Of a stretch of 64,000 bases of DNA, positions 8,448 to 16,927 are shown piece after piece. How positions within the stretch are numbered: position 1 is the first letter of the stretch; each line of letters starts with the position of its first letter. The stretch is taken from NCBI GenBank assembly GCA_026014615.1, contig JAOZHZ010000018.1:186001-250000 (forward strand), read 5' to 3'. The notes beneath the pieces are model-generated. The model was not told the origin of the DNA and searched no databases. It was given only the letters and a program-made list of their open reading frames with translations. This DNA is from Candidatus Bathyarchaeota archaeon. Its GTDB lineage: Archaea > Thermoproteota > Bathyarchaeia > Bathyarchaeales > Bathycorpusculaceae. A program made the translations under genes and the position numbers.

Positions 8448-8819
8448 TTGTTTGAGGCTGAAACTTTGGCAGCGGTATCGGTTGAAGATGTTAGAGATGT
8501 TCTTCATGCTGACGATTCGGATATTCCTGAAGCTAAAGTTTTGAAGATGATTAAACGTGCAGAAGTTACTTTGGAGTTGGAGCTTTCGGAGGACCTTGAT
8601 TATGCTGACTGTACGGATGCTCAGAAAGAAACAATGACAGTTTTGGCTGCCATCTATGCATTGTGTTTTTTGACTGGAGGTTCTTCGATCGGTTTAAGCT
8701 TCAGAGTTGGCGATCTGAGCGCAACCCAGTCGTCAAGTTTACCTGCTTTAGAGGTGCTGCAAGGTGAATTCGAGCGGCTTCTAACTTCGTTAAAGACGCC
8801 TTACGTGGGGAGTGTGTAG
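8448..8819 (+). CDS. Head-tail connector (adaptor), gp6-like
   Basis: A 123-aa mostly helical protein of the kind that docks on the portal: VEDVRDVLHADDSDIPEAKVLKMIKRAE is the typical first half of the gp6/gp15 adaptor family, followed by a hydrophobic helix and an acidic C-terminal helix. TTG start. It is followed within four bases by the stopper-like gene, the usual adaptor-stopper order. Confidence 0.7.
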   Translation: MFEAETLAAVSVEDVRDVLHADDSDIPEAKVLKMIKRAEVTLELELSEDLDYADCTDAQKETMTVLAAIYALCFLTGGSSIGLSFRVGDLSATQSSSLPALEVLQGEFERLLTSLKTPYVGSV

Positions 8820-8822
8820 TTT

Positions 8823-10439
8823 GTGGGTATGATTCCGCAGGTCTATCACGACTTCTGCATGCATTATGCGCCCTGGTACTACATTATCCCAGCTGAGTTG
8901 ACATCTAATGCTGCTGTAGGGCAGAAAGATGTCGTGGTTTCTGATGGCTCGGCTTTCGAAGCGGGTATGCCTGTGCAAATTAAGGATTCAGTTCACTGTG
9001 AGTGGAACGAGGTTGCTTCAGTCTTTGGCAACACTGTGACCATGGTTAAAAATCTAGCATATACATATTATACCTCAAAAGGTAGTTTAGTTGATCATCC
9101 CGATTTGACCTTTGGAAAGGGCGCATTTCCTGCTGCCTTTGCTGTTGAATATCTTTTTGACTCTTACTCTGCAGGTCAGTTCAGCACAGTTAAATCGGAG
9201 ATCCTGACCAAAGTTCTGGAGCTTTCTGATTGGCTTTTGACTCAACAGTGCACAGACTCACAAAAGGCGGCTTATGGCGGTTTCAAGTCTGCGGAGGGGT
9301 CAACACAATACTGGAGTATTGACGCTGGACGGGTTATTCCTGCATTGTTGAAGGCATACAAGCTCTCTGATGATTTGGCTTATAGGGAGGCGGCTAAGCT
9401 TTGTGGGTACACTTTTTTGTACAATATGCAGCATGGTCCTTTGGCGGCTGGGGTGGTGGGGGGTTACTACGGTGGGCTTGCTCAGTACGTCGATGCTGAC
9501 GATGAGTATGGCACTGTAATGATGACTGAGGACCTCTATTGCCTTATCGGACTTAGCATGTTGACGACAATTGATTCGACGAACGCTGACAGATACCAAG
9601 CCATTATGGCTGATATGGTTACTTTCTATAGGGAAGGCTTTGAGGGTCTTTGGCTTTATTTCCAGCCGCCGCCTGACGGTACGGGTGAATGGTTCCGTAT
9701 CGGCTTGAACAACTCGGAGGTTTATGATGACCCGATTAGCTTCGCTTTGCTGGGGCTTTACACCTATGAGGGGTGGAGTGCCAGCTGCCAGCGGGTCTAT
9801 AATTTTGTGCAGGGCATTAAAGCGAGCGGCAGCTATCCAGGGTACATTCCTGATTTATGCTGGCCTGGCTACATTGATGTGATTTCGCGTTTTCCTACAT
9901 GTAACTACTATGATGATGTAACCATTGGGATTTTGTGGAAGATTCGCAAGGAATATGACCCGCCCAGTTACAAATTGGCTCATGACCTCGCTGAGAAGTA
10001 TGCTGATGAGTTTTTGAATTGGGGACCACTATTTGCAGATTATAGCCCCGTTGTGGCTGCCAAGGCAATTGCCAACGTATCATGGATTGGACGGATGTTT
10101 CTTAATTATACTGAGCCGACATCGCAGTTTGCTCGAATTTTGAAGAGCAAAGGAGAGTTGGTTTTGCTGTTTCCTGTAGTTGAAGCGGCTGACACAACGA
10201 GTTATGGGAAGCCGTGGGATTTGTTGGCTGTGTTTTCGCCGTTGAAGGCTGAGCAGGTCCTGCTTGAGGCAGGGTATTACCTGAATGACTACTTGGCTGT
10301 GTACACTTTTCTTCCTGTCCGAGTTCACGACAAGATTAGGCGGCAAGGCGTGGATTATGAGGTTCAGACAGTGACGCCGTATACTTACGCGAATCAGCGG
10401 TGCTATTTCAAGAGCACGTTACGGAGGCTGATTGTTTGA
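8823..10439 (+). CDS. Head-tail stopper-like protein with inserted alpha/alpha-toroid domain
   Basis: The C-terminal ~50 residues (LPVRVHDKIRRQGVDYEV ... CYFKSTLRRL) resemble small head-tail joining proteins, which are only ~110 aa. Here a domain of about 350 residues precedes it with repeated helix pairs and aromatic motifs (YWSIDAGRVIPALLKAY, YGGLAQYVDADDEYG, YYDDVTIGILWKIR), the look of an (alpha/alpha)6 toroid as in glycoside hydrolases. The N-terminus (DVVVSDGSAFEAG) looks like a virion beta domain. Position after the adaptor supports a neck location; a glycan-binding or glycan-cleaving role is inference. GTG start with GGGGAG upstream. Confidence 0.55.
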   Translation: MGMIPQVYHDFCMHYAPWYYIIPAELTSNAAVGQKDVVVSDGSAFEAGMPVQIKDSVHCEWNEVASVFGNTVTMVKNLAYTYYTSKGSLVDHPDLTFGKGAFPAAFAVEYLFDSYSAGQFSTVKSEILTKVLELSDWLLTQQCTDSQKAAYGGFKSAEGSTQYWSIDAGRVIPALLKAYKLSDDLAYREAAKLCGYTFLYNMQHGPLAAGVVGGYYGGLAQYVDADDEYGTVMMTEDLYCLIGLSMLTTIDSTNADRYQAIMADMVTFYREGFEGLWLYFQPPPDGTGEWFRIGLNNSEVYDDPISFALLGLYTYEGWSASCQRVYNFVQGIKASGSYPGYIPDLCWPGYIDVISRFPTCNYYDDVTIGILWKIRKEYDPPSYKLAHDLAEKYADEFLNWGPLFADYSPVVAAKAIANVSWIGRMFLNYTEPTSQFARILKSKGELVLLFPVVEAADTTSYGKPWDLLAVFSPLKAEQVLLEAGYYLNDYLAVYTFLPVRVHDKIRRQGVDYEVQTVTPYTYANQRCYFKSTLRRLIV

Positions 10440-11452
10440 GCGTTGTAGACGTTGAGAACCCTGTAGCTACTGTTCTGCGGTTAATTGAGAACCGAATCAG
10501 GGTTGTCAAGGAAAATGGCGCCGTGGCCGCGATAAAGTGTACGGAAGAAAACTATGACCGTGAGGTCCTTCGGGACTATGACGCCCAGATTACCGTTGGA
10601 TTAGACCCTAGAACGCATATTGTGGACCAGCGGCTTAATCTGTCGGGTTCTTTGCGGCGTCAAATAGCTATCTTGAGAGTTATTGGTTTCCCGACAGAGA
10701 ATCCCGTGTCTTCGGCTGACCCTGCTAAAATGATGAGAGACAAAATTTCCAGACAGGTAAAAGCGATTATTCGGGAAAATCGGCAGTTACCCTACGAGAC
10801 GGTTTACAATTTTGTGGGCGAAGGCTGGCCTGCAGGCATGCCTCACAAGGCTTATGGTGCTACTGCGGCTTCGGAGTTGGAACCTTCTAGTGTTTCTTGG
10901 TCTGAGTTTTCAGCGGCTGATTATCAGAAAATTTGGTATAACGATGATGATTTGCTCAGCAAGAGCATAAGCGTTACTGGGCAATACCCACAAATGCTTT
11001 TCCGTTTCAAGATTGGCAAGAGCGCCAATACTGAAACTCAGCCCTTGAAGACCTGCATCAGCCAAATTGTGCTTACCTATGTCGGTTATGGCACAGCTGC
11101 AACTGGAGACGGCGCCACGGTCCAAGTTTGGAATAATACGACCTCTGCTTGGACAAACGCTGCTGCAGGCACCGGGAGCGCCAAAGAAACCTTGACAATC
11201 ACGTTGACGTCGGAACTAACTGACTACGTTGACTCAGACGGTTATCTTTGGATTTTAGCTCGAACCACAAATCATAGCGATGGCTCGGCTACCGTGTTAT
11301 ACTGTGATTTTGTGCAGTGTACTATTCGGGTTAGAGGCTTGACTTTTTGCGATGTGGTCAGCTACAGGGATGTTGACTTGGTTTCGGTTAAGCCTTTCAT
11401 CTTCAAGACAGAACTCATCCTGCGAGGATGGTTTTTCGAAAACGTAACTTGA
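10436..11452 (+). CDS. Neck/tail protein with beta-sandwich domain
   Basis: TTG at 10436 overlaps the previous stop (TTGA), a coupling arrangement preferred to the upstream in-frame start. The 338-aa product has an N-terminal alpha/beta part (VVDVENPVATVLRLIENRI ... ITVGLDPR) typical of tail-completion proteins, then a beta-sandwich at about 150-310 (VQVWNNTTSAW, TLTITLTSELTDY, LYCDFVQCTIRVRG) resembling discoidin-like or BppU-like folds. Likely a tail terminator with a surface-binding domain. Confidence 0.5.
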   Translation: MSVVDVENPVATVLRLIENRIRVVKENGAVAAIKCTEENYDREVLRDYDAQITVGLDPRTHIVDQRLNLSGSLRRQIAILRVIGFPTENPVSSADPAKMMRDKISRQVKAIIRENRQLPYETVYNFVGEGWPAGMPHKAYGATAASELEPSSVSWSEFSAADYQKIWYNDDDLLSKSISVTGQYPQMLFRFKIGKSANTETQPLKTCISQIVLTYVGYGTAATGDGATVQVWNNTTSAWTNAAAGTGSAKETLTITLTSELTDYVDSDGYLWILARTTNHSDGSATVLYCDFVQCTIRVRGLTFCDVVSYRDVDLVSVKPFIFKTELILRGWFFENVT

Positions 11453-11471
11453 CGGTAACTGGTGAAAAAGA

Positions 11472-12338
11472 ATGGTTGAAACATATAGTGCGGATGAAGA
11501 ACGGTTCTACTACGTTGTTGAAACTGTAAAAGGTACGACTCCAGCAAACCCCGCGATGTTGAGTGTTCCTCAAGCAGAACTCACTCCTGACTTTGACCCG
11601 GGCAATCTTCTGTTAAGAGGCGGCGGGAGCTTTGATTTACAAGCGATTAAACCAGGTATTCGCAAACCTGCTATACGGGTTAAGTATCCTTTGCCGTCTG
11701 TTGCACCCATCGATTTGCTACAGTATGTGAAGAGGGACTTGGATAAGTCTCTTAGCTGCCAAGTGCTATATCATAAAGGGTCTTGGACTGAACCAACCAA
11801 CATCATTTCGCTACTTTACACTTATATGCGCATTGGAAAAGCTTCGGTTTCCTGCGAGATAGACGGAGTTATCGAAGCCACACTTGAACTGCTTGGGCAA
11901 AACCTTACCACCGGAACCGCTAAAATCGCGGGGGCAACCTACACAGATTACGGCGGCGTAGTCGCCTTCAACGAAGCAAGCGTGCTTAAGGATCTAACCC
12001 CTGATGACCGCGTGACTGGCTGGAGCTTTAGCATAAACAACAATGTCAAGCAAGTGCCAGTGATTCGCAGTTCAAGCGGTACTTTAGCTAAGTACGTGAC
12101 GTTTGGCAACCGAGGGCTTTCAGGAGAGGTCAAGTTTGAATTCGAGAGCAAAGCAGAAATGGATGCTGCTCTCGCTGATTCAGAATTTGACCTTAAATTC
12201 ATGTTGAGCGGCTCCAACAACGCGGTTTTTCCTGACTGTCACTGGTCCTCTGTGACTCATGAAAAATGGCTTGATGACCTCATAGCCGTTCGAGCCGCTT
12301 TTGACAGCAAAGGACCGTTAACGATCGCATCAAGCTAG
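11472..12338 (+). CDS. Major tail tube protein
   Basis: A 288-aa beta-rich protein of the size of siphovirus tube subunits: N-terminal FYYVVETVKGTTPANP is characteristic of this group, and the C-terminal part (YVTFGNRGLSGEVKFEFESK) alternates strands as in the tube fold. Its place before the frameshifted tail chaperone and tape measure supports the call. Confidence 0.7.
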   Translation: MVETYSADEERFYYVVETVKGTTPANPAMLSVPQAELTPDFDPGNLLLRGGGSFDLQAIKPGIRKPAIRVKYPLPSVAPIDLLQYVKRDLDKSLSCQVLYHKGSWTEPTNIISLLYTYMRIGKASVSCEIDGVIEATLELLGQNLTTGTAKIAGATYTDYGGVVAFNEASVLKDLTPDDRVTGWSFSINNNVKQVPVIRSSSGTLAKYVTFGNRGLSGEVKFEFESKAEMDAALADSEFDLKFMLSGSNNAVFPDCHWSSVTHEKWLDDLIAVRAAFDSKGPLTIASS

Positions 12339-12350
12339 AAGGTGAAGAAA

Positions 12351-12812
12351 ATGATAAAAACTGAAGTATTTGACCTTGATGACCGATTCGGCAAAGAATA
12401 CGCTGGACACTATGTTTTCAAGGAGATTTTCTGGGCTAAACGAAACCGCATCCTTCAAAAACACACCAAGTATCATCCCGTTTCAGGACAGGTTGTAAGC
12501 AGCGACTACGTGGCTATTCAGGCAGAAATTATCATTGCTAGTCTACATGGTCAACCTGCTTCAAAGCCCATAACGCTAGAAAAACTCCTCAGCGAAGAAG
12601 AGGGAATTCCCTACGAAGTGGGAGAGCAGCTCTCAAAGGTCGCCAACGCACTGAACAGTATGTCGCAGCAAGAAAAGCGTTTTTTATCCGAGCCATCAGA
12701 CGAAATCAGCCAAATCAAGCAATCACCGAGTTTAGGCTCTGCCAAGAATTCAAGTGCCTCCCAACAGAGCTCGCCAAACAGCCAGCCCGAAAAATTGAAC
12801 AATTCATCATAA
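12351..12812 (+). CDS. Tail assembly chaperone, short (G) product
   Basis: The zero-frame product is about 153 aa and ends in a Ser/Gln-rich low-complexity tail, which looks non-coding past the slippery site. ATG at 12351 is preferred to in-frame GTG 12342 because AAGGTG sits five bases before it. The conserved helical body covers residues 1-110. It lies between tail tube and tape measure, the fixed position of G/GT chaperones, which coat the tape measure during tail polymerisation. Confidence 0.7.
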   Translation: MIKTEVFDLDDRFGKEYAGHYVFKEIFWAKRNRILQKHTKYHPVSGQVVSSDYVAIQAEIIIASLHGQPASKPITLEKLLSEEEGIPYEVGEQLSKVANALNSMSQQEKRFLSEPSDEISQIKQSPSLGSAKNSSASQQSSPNSQPEKLNNSS

Positions 12813-12868
12813 TCCTTGACCAAATCGACAAGATGGCTGAGGAAGAACGCAAGAAAACTGGGAAGTAG
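12351..12868 (+). CDS. Tail assembly chaperone, long (GT) -1 frameshift product
   Basis: Slipping back one base at 12680-12686 gives about 172 aa. The -1 frame reads on without stop through ITEFRLCQEFKCLPTELAK and IEQFIIILDQIDKMAEEE to TAG at 12866-12868, five bases before the next start. This helical, charged stretch is far more protein-like than the Ser-rich zero-frame tail, and its wording (xLCxEFxxxPxEL...IIILDxI) matches T-domain ends of phage chaperones. The expression ratio cannot be read from sequence. Confidence 0.7.
12680..12686 (+). promoter_or_regulatory. Programmed -1 frameshift slippery site U UUU UUA
   Basis: In the zero frame the heptamer reads cgT TTT TTA, an exact X XXY YYZ site identical to the retroviral U UUU UUA. 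It lies inside the tail chaperone gene and joins the two open frames. No clear downstream pseudoknot was recognised by eye. Confidence 0.7.
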
Positions 12869-12872
12869 CAGC

Positions 12873-13235
12873 ATGGAAGTGTCAATAAAGGTCTCTGGCA
12901 TAGCAGAGGTTCAAGCAGCTTTTGCACGCTTGGATTTAGCTATGCTTAGGCAAGTTCATGATAAGTTGACGCTTTGGGCTGAAAGCATCCGAGACTCAGC
13001 CACGCAAAAGGTTCCAGTGCGCACAGGATATCTTAGAAGCACGATTTTTGCGCAAGTTAGCGAATGGATTGCTGAGATCGGCGCTGAGGCGACTTATGCG
13101 GCTTGCGTGGAGTTTGGCACCCGATACATGAGGGCTCAACCGTACATTCTACCTGCCTTACAGGAGCATCTGCCGATGCTGGAGGAAATTTTGATTGAGG
13201 CGATTGAAGCTGCGAAAATGGAGGCTGGGCTGTGA
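12873..13235 (+). CDS. HK97 gp10-like tail component
   Basis: ATG at 12873, four bases after the frameshift-product stop, gives 120 aa starting MEVSIKVSGIAEVQAAFARL; in-frame starts upstream lie inside the chaperone. The pattern SATQKVPVRTGYLRSTIF followed by EATYAACVEFGTRYMRAQPYILPAL is diagnostic of the gp10/minor tail family (RTGxLRxSI ... YAxxVEFGTxxMxAxP). These proteins act in head-tail joining or tail termination. Confidence 0.85.
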   Translation: MEVSIKVSGIAEVQAAFARLDLAMLRQVHDKLTLWAESIRDSATQKVPVRTGYLRSTIFAQVSEWIAEIGAEATYAACVEFGTRYMRAQPYILPALQEHLPMLEEILIEAIEAAKMEAGL

Positions 13236-13753
13236 GTTTTAACGACATAACAATTGCCGTCAGAGCAGAAAATCAGGCATCAAACACTTTTCGGTCTATA
13301 GCGCTTGATGTTGCAAGTTTAGGAACTGCCTTTGGTCTTCTTACCAACGATCAGGCTAGGGCAGTTTCGATAGCCTTTACAGCTATTCGTGTCTTTCAGA
13401 GTATGAGTGCGATTTTGAAGACTACGGCTATTGCTTATGATTTGGAGGCTGCTGCGTGCTGGGTTGCAAACTCGGCTATGACTGCGTTAAACATTAGTTT
13501 TGGTACTTTTCTGGCGTTGACTGGGGTAGGCATCGCTGCTATTGTAGCTGCTGCCGCGGCTATGGCGTATTTTTCTTCGCAGATGAATTCAGCGACGTCC
13601 AGCGTTAAGAGTTTCAATCAGGCCTCGGCGGTTGTGCCTGAGCGCACAAGAAGTATCCAAAGAGCGGGAGAACAAACGCTAACACCGACTAGCTCCGCTT
13701 CCGCGCGAAGTGGAACCAGTGAAGCTGAGCTTTTGCGTCGAGGTATCGAATGA
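13232..13753 (+). CDS. Short tape-measure-like membrane-active protein
   Basis: GTG overlaps the gp10-like stop by four bases. The 173-aa product begins ITIAVRAENQASNTFRSIA, the usual tape-measure opening, then has two hydrophobic segments (around 50-70 and 83-115) and a Ser/Thr-rich tail. Its place between chaperone and baseplate gene is that of a tape measure, yet it is several times shorter than usual (600-1500 aa). Confidence 0.6.
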   Translation: MSFNDITIAVRAENQASNTFRSIALDVASLGTAFGLLTNDQARAVSIAFTAIRVFQSMSAILKTTAIAYDLEAAACWVANSAMTALNISFGTFLALTGVGIAAIVAAAAAMAYFSSQMNSATSSVKSFNQASAVVPERTRSIQRAGEQTLTPTSSASARSGTSEAELLRRGIE

Positions 13754-13754
13754 T

Positions 13755-16223
13755 ATGAGTGAGCCTGCCGCCCCTTCGATGTCGGTTATTCTCGGCGCAT
13801 ACTCCATAGATACCGCTGACATTCAAGAGATCTTGGTGCATTTGGGCTGCAGCAAGGAAGTTAGCAGTTTTGAGGTTAAGCTGCAGAATTGGAACGGCAA
13901 GTATAGTCCGGGTGGGGCGGCGCCGCTTTCTGTGGGGATTGACGGTTCAATATCTCTGGGTCGTGGGGCTAATTGCCCGTTGATTATTACTGGTCATGTT
14001 GAAAAGGTGCTTTTTGACGAGGAACCTGTTGAGCATTATGTTACTTTGTCGGGTCGTTGTTGGGGTGAGCGGCTTTTCCGACGCACTTATACCGGTTCAC
14101 TGAGTGGACTGAAAGGCGAAGCCATTGTTAAAACGCTGCTGGATTCCTATTCTGGACTAAGCCATAACCGTGGCGAAACTGAGCTTGTTGAAGATACGGA
14201 CACTACTTTTAATGATATGGAGTACGCTGATTCTCCAGTTTGGGATATCCTAAAGTATGTTGCTGAAGGCAGCGATAAGGCAGGCGTTATTGGTTTTGAT
14301 TTTCGGGTAGCTCCTGATGGTAAATTCGAGTTTTTTCCTAAACTCAGCAAAGTAAACGGCGTCAATCTTGTGGATGCTTTAGAGGTTGCGACTCCTGTAT
14401 GGGACATTTCCAGGATAAGAAACAAAGTTGCGGTTTTCGGTCTCGCTGATAAGAGCCTGCCAGCGGATAAGGTTTCTTGGACGCGAAGCACCAACCCCTC
14501 GGATGGTGTCTGGACGGCTACCTCGGGCTTAGTAAGCACAAACCCAACGGGTGCTCCAGATGGCGGTGCATGCATTAAACTGAATGTTCCTGGTCCAAGC
14601 GGGCTCTACTATGGCGGGTGCGTTTTCACTTTGAATGCTGGAAGCGAAGCTGATTGTGATTTGCATCCTGTTTTTGATGTGCAATTGAAGTTTGAGGCGG
14701 CTTACTCTGGGAACGGTACTGTGGATCTTTTTGATGTGTCGGGGAAGAAAGCTACTAAGCAGGTGACTGCTTCGCCTGACGAAGAATTTCATGTGTCCGA
14801 GGCAGGCGTGGGCTCAGCTTACGCTAATCAATGGGAGCAAATTGAGTCGGGTTTTGATTGGACGCATGTCAAGCAGGTTCGCTTTTCCTTCTATTTCCCA
14901 GAGAGCACGGGCACTGGTAGTTTCTTTGTGCATGCCTTGTATTTTGGGGGTCGCCGATATTCAGCGGTCGTTGAAGATGCTGCAAGCCAAGCAGCTTATG
15001 GGTTGCGGGAGTACGCTGAGACTGATGAGGAACTTTGGAGCGATGAGGAATGTGAACGTCGTGCTTTGTCTTTGCTGGATTACATGAAGGACCCTGCGGA
15101 GGGCATTTTTGCTGTAAGCACGGTCATTGATTATGGGACTTCGCCGATTCTTGGGGGCGACAAGGTACACGTCGAAATTCCCAATATCAACATGAATGGC
15201 GACTACCGTGTGGATTTTGTGGAGTACAGGGTTTATTCCTCAAAAGAAAGGAAAGTTTTGGAGTTGACGCTTCAGCTTGGTAAGGAGTCGCCGCGTATAG
15301 CTGATTACTTGTATGGACTTAGAGCGCACTCGCCAAATGTTGAGAAGTTGAGTCGAACCAAGCTTGGCAGGCGGGGCATTCCTGTGGTTGCTTCTGGTTG
15401 CGGTGTTGGTGGGCGCAGCTACTTCAATAGTAATGTGGAGGTTGACAAGACTTCGCCTGTGTTTAACTTGTTAACGTCGAGGGTGCTTAAGGCGGCTTTT
15501 GGGTTTGACGGCGCAAACACCTACGTGGCAACTTATACGGGGGACTTGATTTTGAGGGCTGCATCTCGAATTGTCAGACCGTTTTCTGCTGAGTTGCCTG
15601 ATGATTTGGGTTGTGAGAGTTTCCCATTCGGGAACGCATACATTAATGCGCTCTGCAGAGTTGGTTGGCTAAACATAGGTGCCTACAACGTTATATCTAG
15701 TGAACGTGTCCTGCAAAACGTTACCTTGGGAAACGCCACGGGAGATGCCTCTATAATTACAAGCGGTCAGGTCCCTTTGGCTCGTATGCCTCAAGAGGAT
15801 GCGGGTCTTGTTCTCGAATCTCAAGGCATAGGCTACTGGCCAATGTATGTTGACCCTGATTACAGGTACATGCCTGCTCTTCATTATCATAATTACGCCG
15901 CTTTAGTTCATACTCATGCTGCAGTGGACATTAACAGTGGGGTCCTTGCGGAAGCGCGGGTTCCAAACGTCTACACTGGCGTCGTTACTTTTCAGGCTGG
16001 CATCATAACTAACAGCGTGAACTGTGCGAATTGGCAGTTGGATGATGCCATTTTCGCTAATGGTTTTCGCATGACTGAATCGGAGAAGCTTGGTTTTCTG
16101 AAGGGAATTGCGTTTCTGAACAGTGAAAGTAAGACGATTATGGTTCTCTCGGGGAAGGGGGACTTGTATGTTGCAGGTAAAATTAAACAAGGCTTCCCCC
16201 GGAAGAGGCGAGTTGCAGGATAA
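13755..16223 (+). CDS. Baseplate hub / receptor-binding tail protein
   Basis: ATG at 13755 directly follows the tape-measure stop. The first ~200 residues (SSFEVKLQNWNGKYSP, GHVEKVLFDEE, YVTLSGRCWGERL) resemble the hub (gp27/gpD-like) of baseplates. A carbohydrate-binding-like insertion spans about 250-400. The C-terminal third contains HYHNYAALVHTHAAVDINSG and LAEARVPN, motifs of fibre-type host-recognition domains. The total of 822 aa suits a fused hub and fibre. Adsorption to the host surface is inferred. Confidence 0.65.
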   Translation: MSEPAAPSMSVILGAYSIDTADIQEILVHLGCSKEVSSFEVKLQNWNGKYSPGGAAPLSVGIDGSISLGRGANCPLIITGHVEKVLFDEEPVEHYVTLSGRCWGERLFRRTYTGSLSGLKGEAIVKTLLDSYSGLSHNRGETELVEDTDTTFNDMEYADSPVWDILKYVAEGSDKAGVIGFDFRVAPDGKFEFFPKLSKVNGVNLVDALEVATPVWDISRIRNKVAVFGLADKSLPADKVSWTRSTNPSDGVWTATSGLVSTNPTGAPDGGACIKLNVPGPSGLYYGGCVFTLNAGSEADCDLHPVFDVQLKFEAAYSGNGTVDLFDVSGKKATKQVTASPDEEFHVSEAGVGSAYANQWEQIESGFDWTHVKQVRFSFYFPESTGTGSFFVHALYFGGRRYSAVVEDAASQAAYGLREYAETDEELWSDEECERRALSLLDYMKDPAEGIFAVSTVIDYGTSPILGGDKVHVEIPNINMNGDYRVDFVEYRVYSSKERKVLELTLQLGKESPRIADYLYGLRAHSPNVEKLSRTKLGRRGIPVVASGCGVGGRSYFNSNVEVDKTSPVFNLLTSRVLKAAFGFDGANTYVATYTGDLILRAASRIVRPFSAELPDDLGCESFPFGNAYINALCRVGWLNIGAYNVISSERVLQNVTLGNATGDASIITSGQVPLARMPQEDAGLVLESQGIGYWPMYVDPDYRYMPALHYHNYAALVHTHAAVDINSGVLAEARVPNVYTGVVTFQAGIITNSVNCANWQLDDAIFANGFRMTESEKLGFLKGIAFLNSESKTIMVLSGKGDLYVAGKIKQGFPRKRRVAG

Positions 16224-16263
16224 TTCATGGTGATGTCTATGTCACAAATGGGAGAACAAGAAA

Positions 16264-16698
16264 TTGAATAAACAAATCTTGAAGACTCTAGAAAGCTGCA
16301 AACCGGGTGATTTGATATCAGTCGATTGGTGTGATGCTTCGGCGGGAAAAAGCAGCCAGAACGGCGGCATGATTGATGTGCCTGTTCGGAGTTGGGGTGT
16401 CTACCTTGGCTTAATGGGTGTTCGGGCTAAGCAGATTGTGTTGGCTCAGAACAGTTTTCGTTATGTCGGCAGCGTGTATGATTTGGATTATACAGCTATT
16501 CCTGTGGGTATGGCTCTTGAAGTTCAATGCATCCAAGTGGGTCATCTGCCAAAGGCGGTTGTTGATAATTTGCTTCGCAGCTTTGTCAGCGAAAGCGTCA
16601 ACCGAAAGAATACTGCAGGACTGCAGGGTTTGCGGAGTCCCAGGATGCTTCATCATAAGATTCAGCAGAGGTTGAGCATCAATGGCGGACTTGATTAA
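16264..16698 (+). CDS. Hypothetical viral protein (144 aa)
   Basis: TTG start preceded by GGGAG at nine bases. It is an alpha/beta protein starting with LESCKPGDLISVDWCDASAGKS; the CKPGDLISV phrase recalls small beta-barrel domains that handle surface or nucleic-acid contacts, but I do not recognise a family. It lies between baseplate and terminase genes. Confidence 0.55.
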   Translation: MNKQILKTLESCKPGDLISVDWCDASAGKSSQNGGMIDVPVRSWGVYLGLMGVRAKQIVLAQNSFRYVGSVYDLDYTAIPVGMALEVQCIQVGHLPKAVVDNLLRSFVSESVNRKNTAGLQGLRSPRMLHHKIQQRLSINGGLD

Positions 16699-16927
16699 GC
16701 GTGCTTTGACTCGGCGTCGAAAGTCTCGTAAAGTAATTGCAGCGGAAGACGAACCCAACGAGAATCTTGTGCTTGGCGTGAAGTTCGCCATCGGCATGAC
16801 CGTATGCCTTTCTGCTTTGGAGGTTGCCCACATGGTTTTCTTGGGCACTTGGAACAGTGAAATTTTCGCAGGCATCACCGTGCTAAGCGGGACCATCGTT
16901 GGGTTGTTTGTGGGGCAGAAGGCATGA
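16682..16927 (+). CDS. Small two-span membrane protein, holin-like in size
   Basis: A basic N-terminus (RALTRRRKSRK), then two hydrophobic segments (about residues 29-51 and 60-78). Overlaps its upstream neighbour by 17 bases and its downstream neighbour by four. Size, topology and position before terminase allow a holin role, but this is a guess from topology alone. Confidence 0.5.
   Translation: MADLIKRALTRRRKSRKVIAAEDEPNENLVLGVKFAIGMTVCLSALEVAHMVFLGTWNSEIFAGITVLSGTIVGLFVGQKA

Noticed and set aside
13755-16223. Diversity-generating retroelement target in the tail-fibre-like C-terminus
   Set aside because: No reverse transcriptase gene and no template repeat was found in the window.
16682-16927. 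Firm assignment as holin
   Set aside because: Two spans and position allow it, but archaeal virus lysis genes are poorly known and no family motif is visible.
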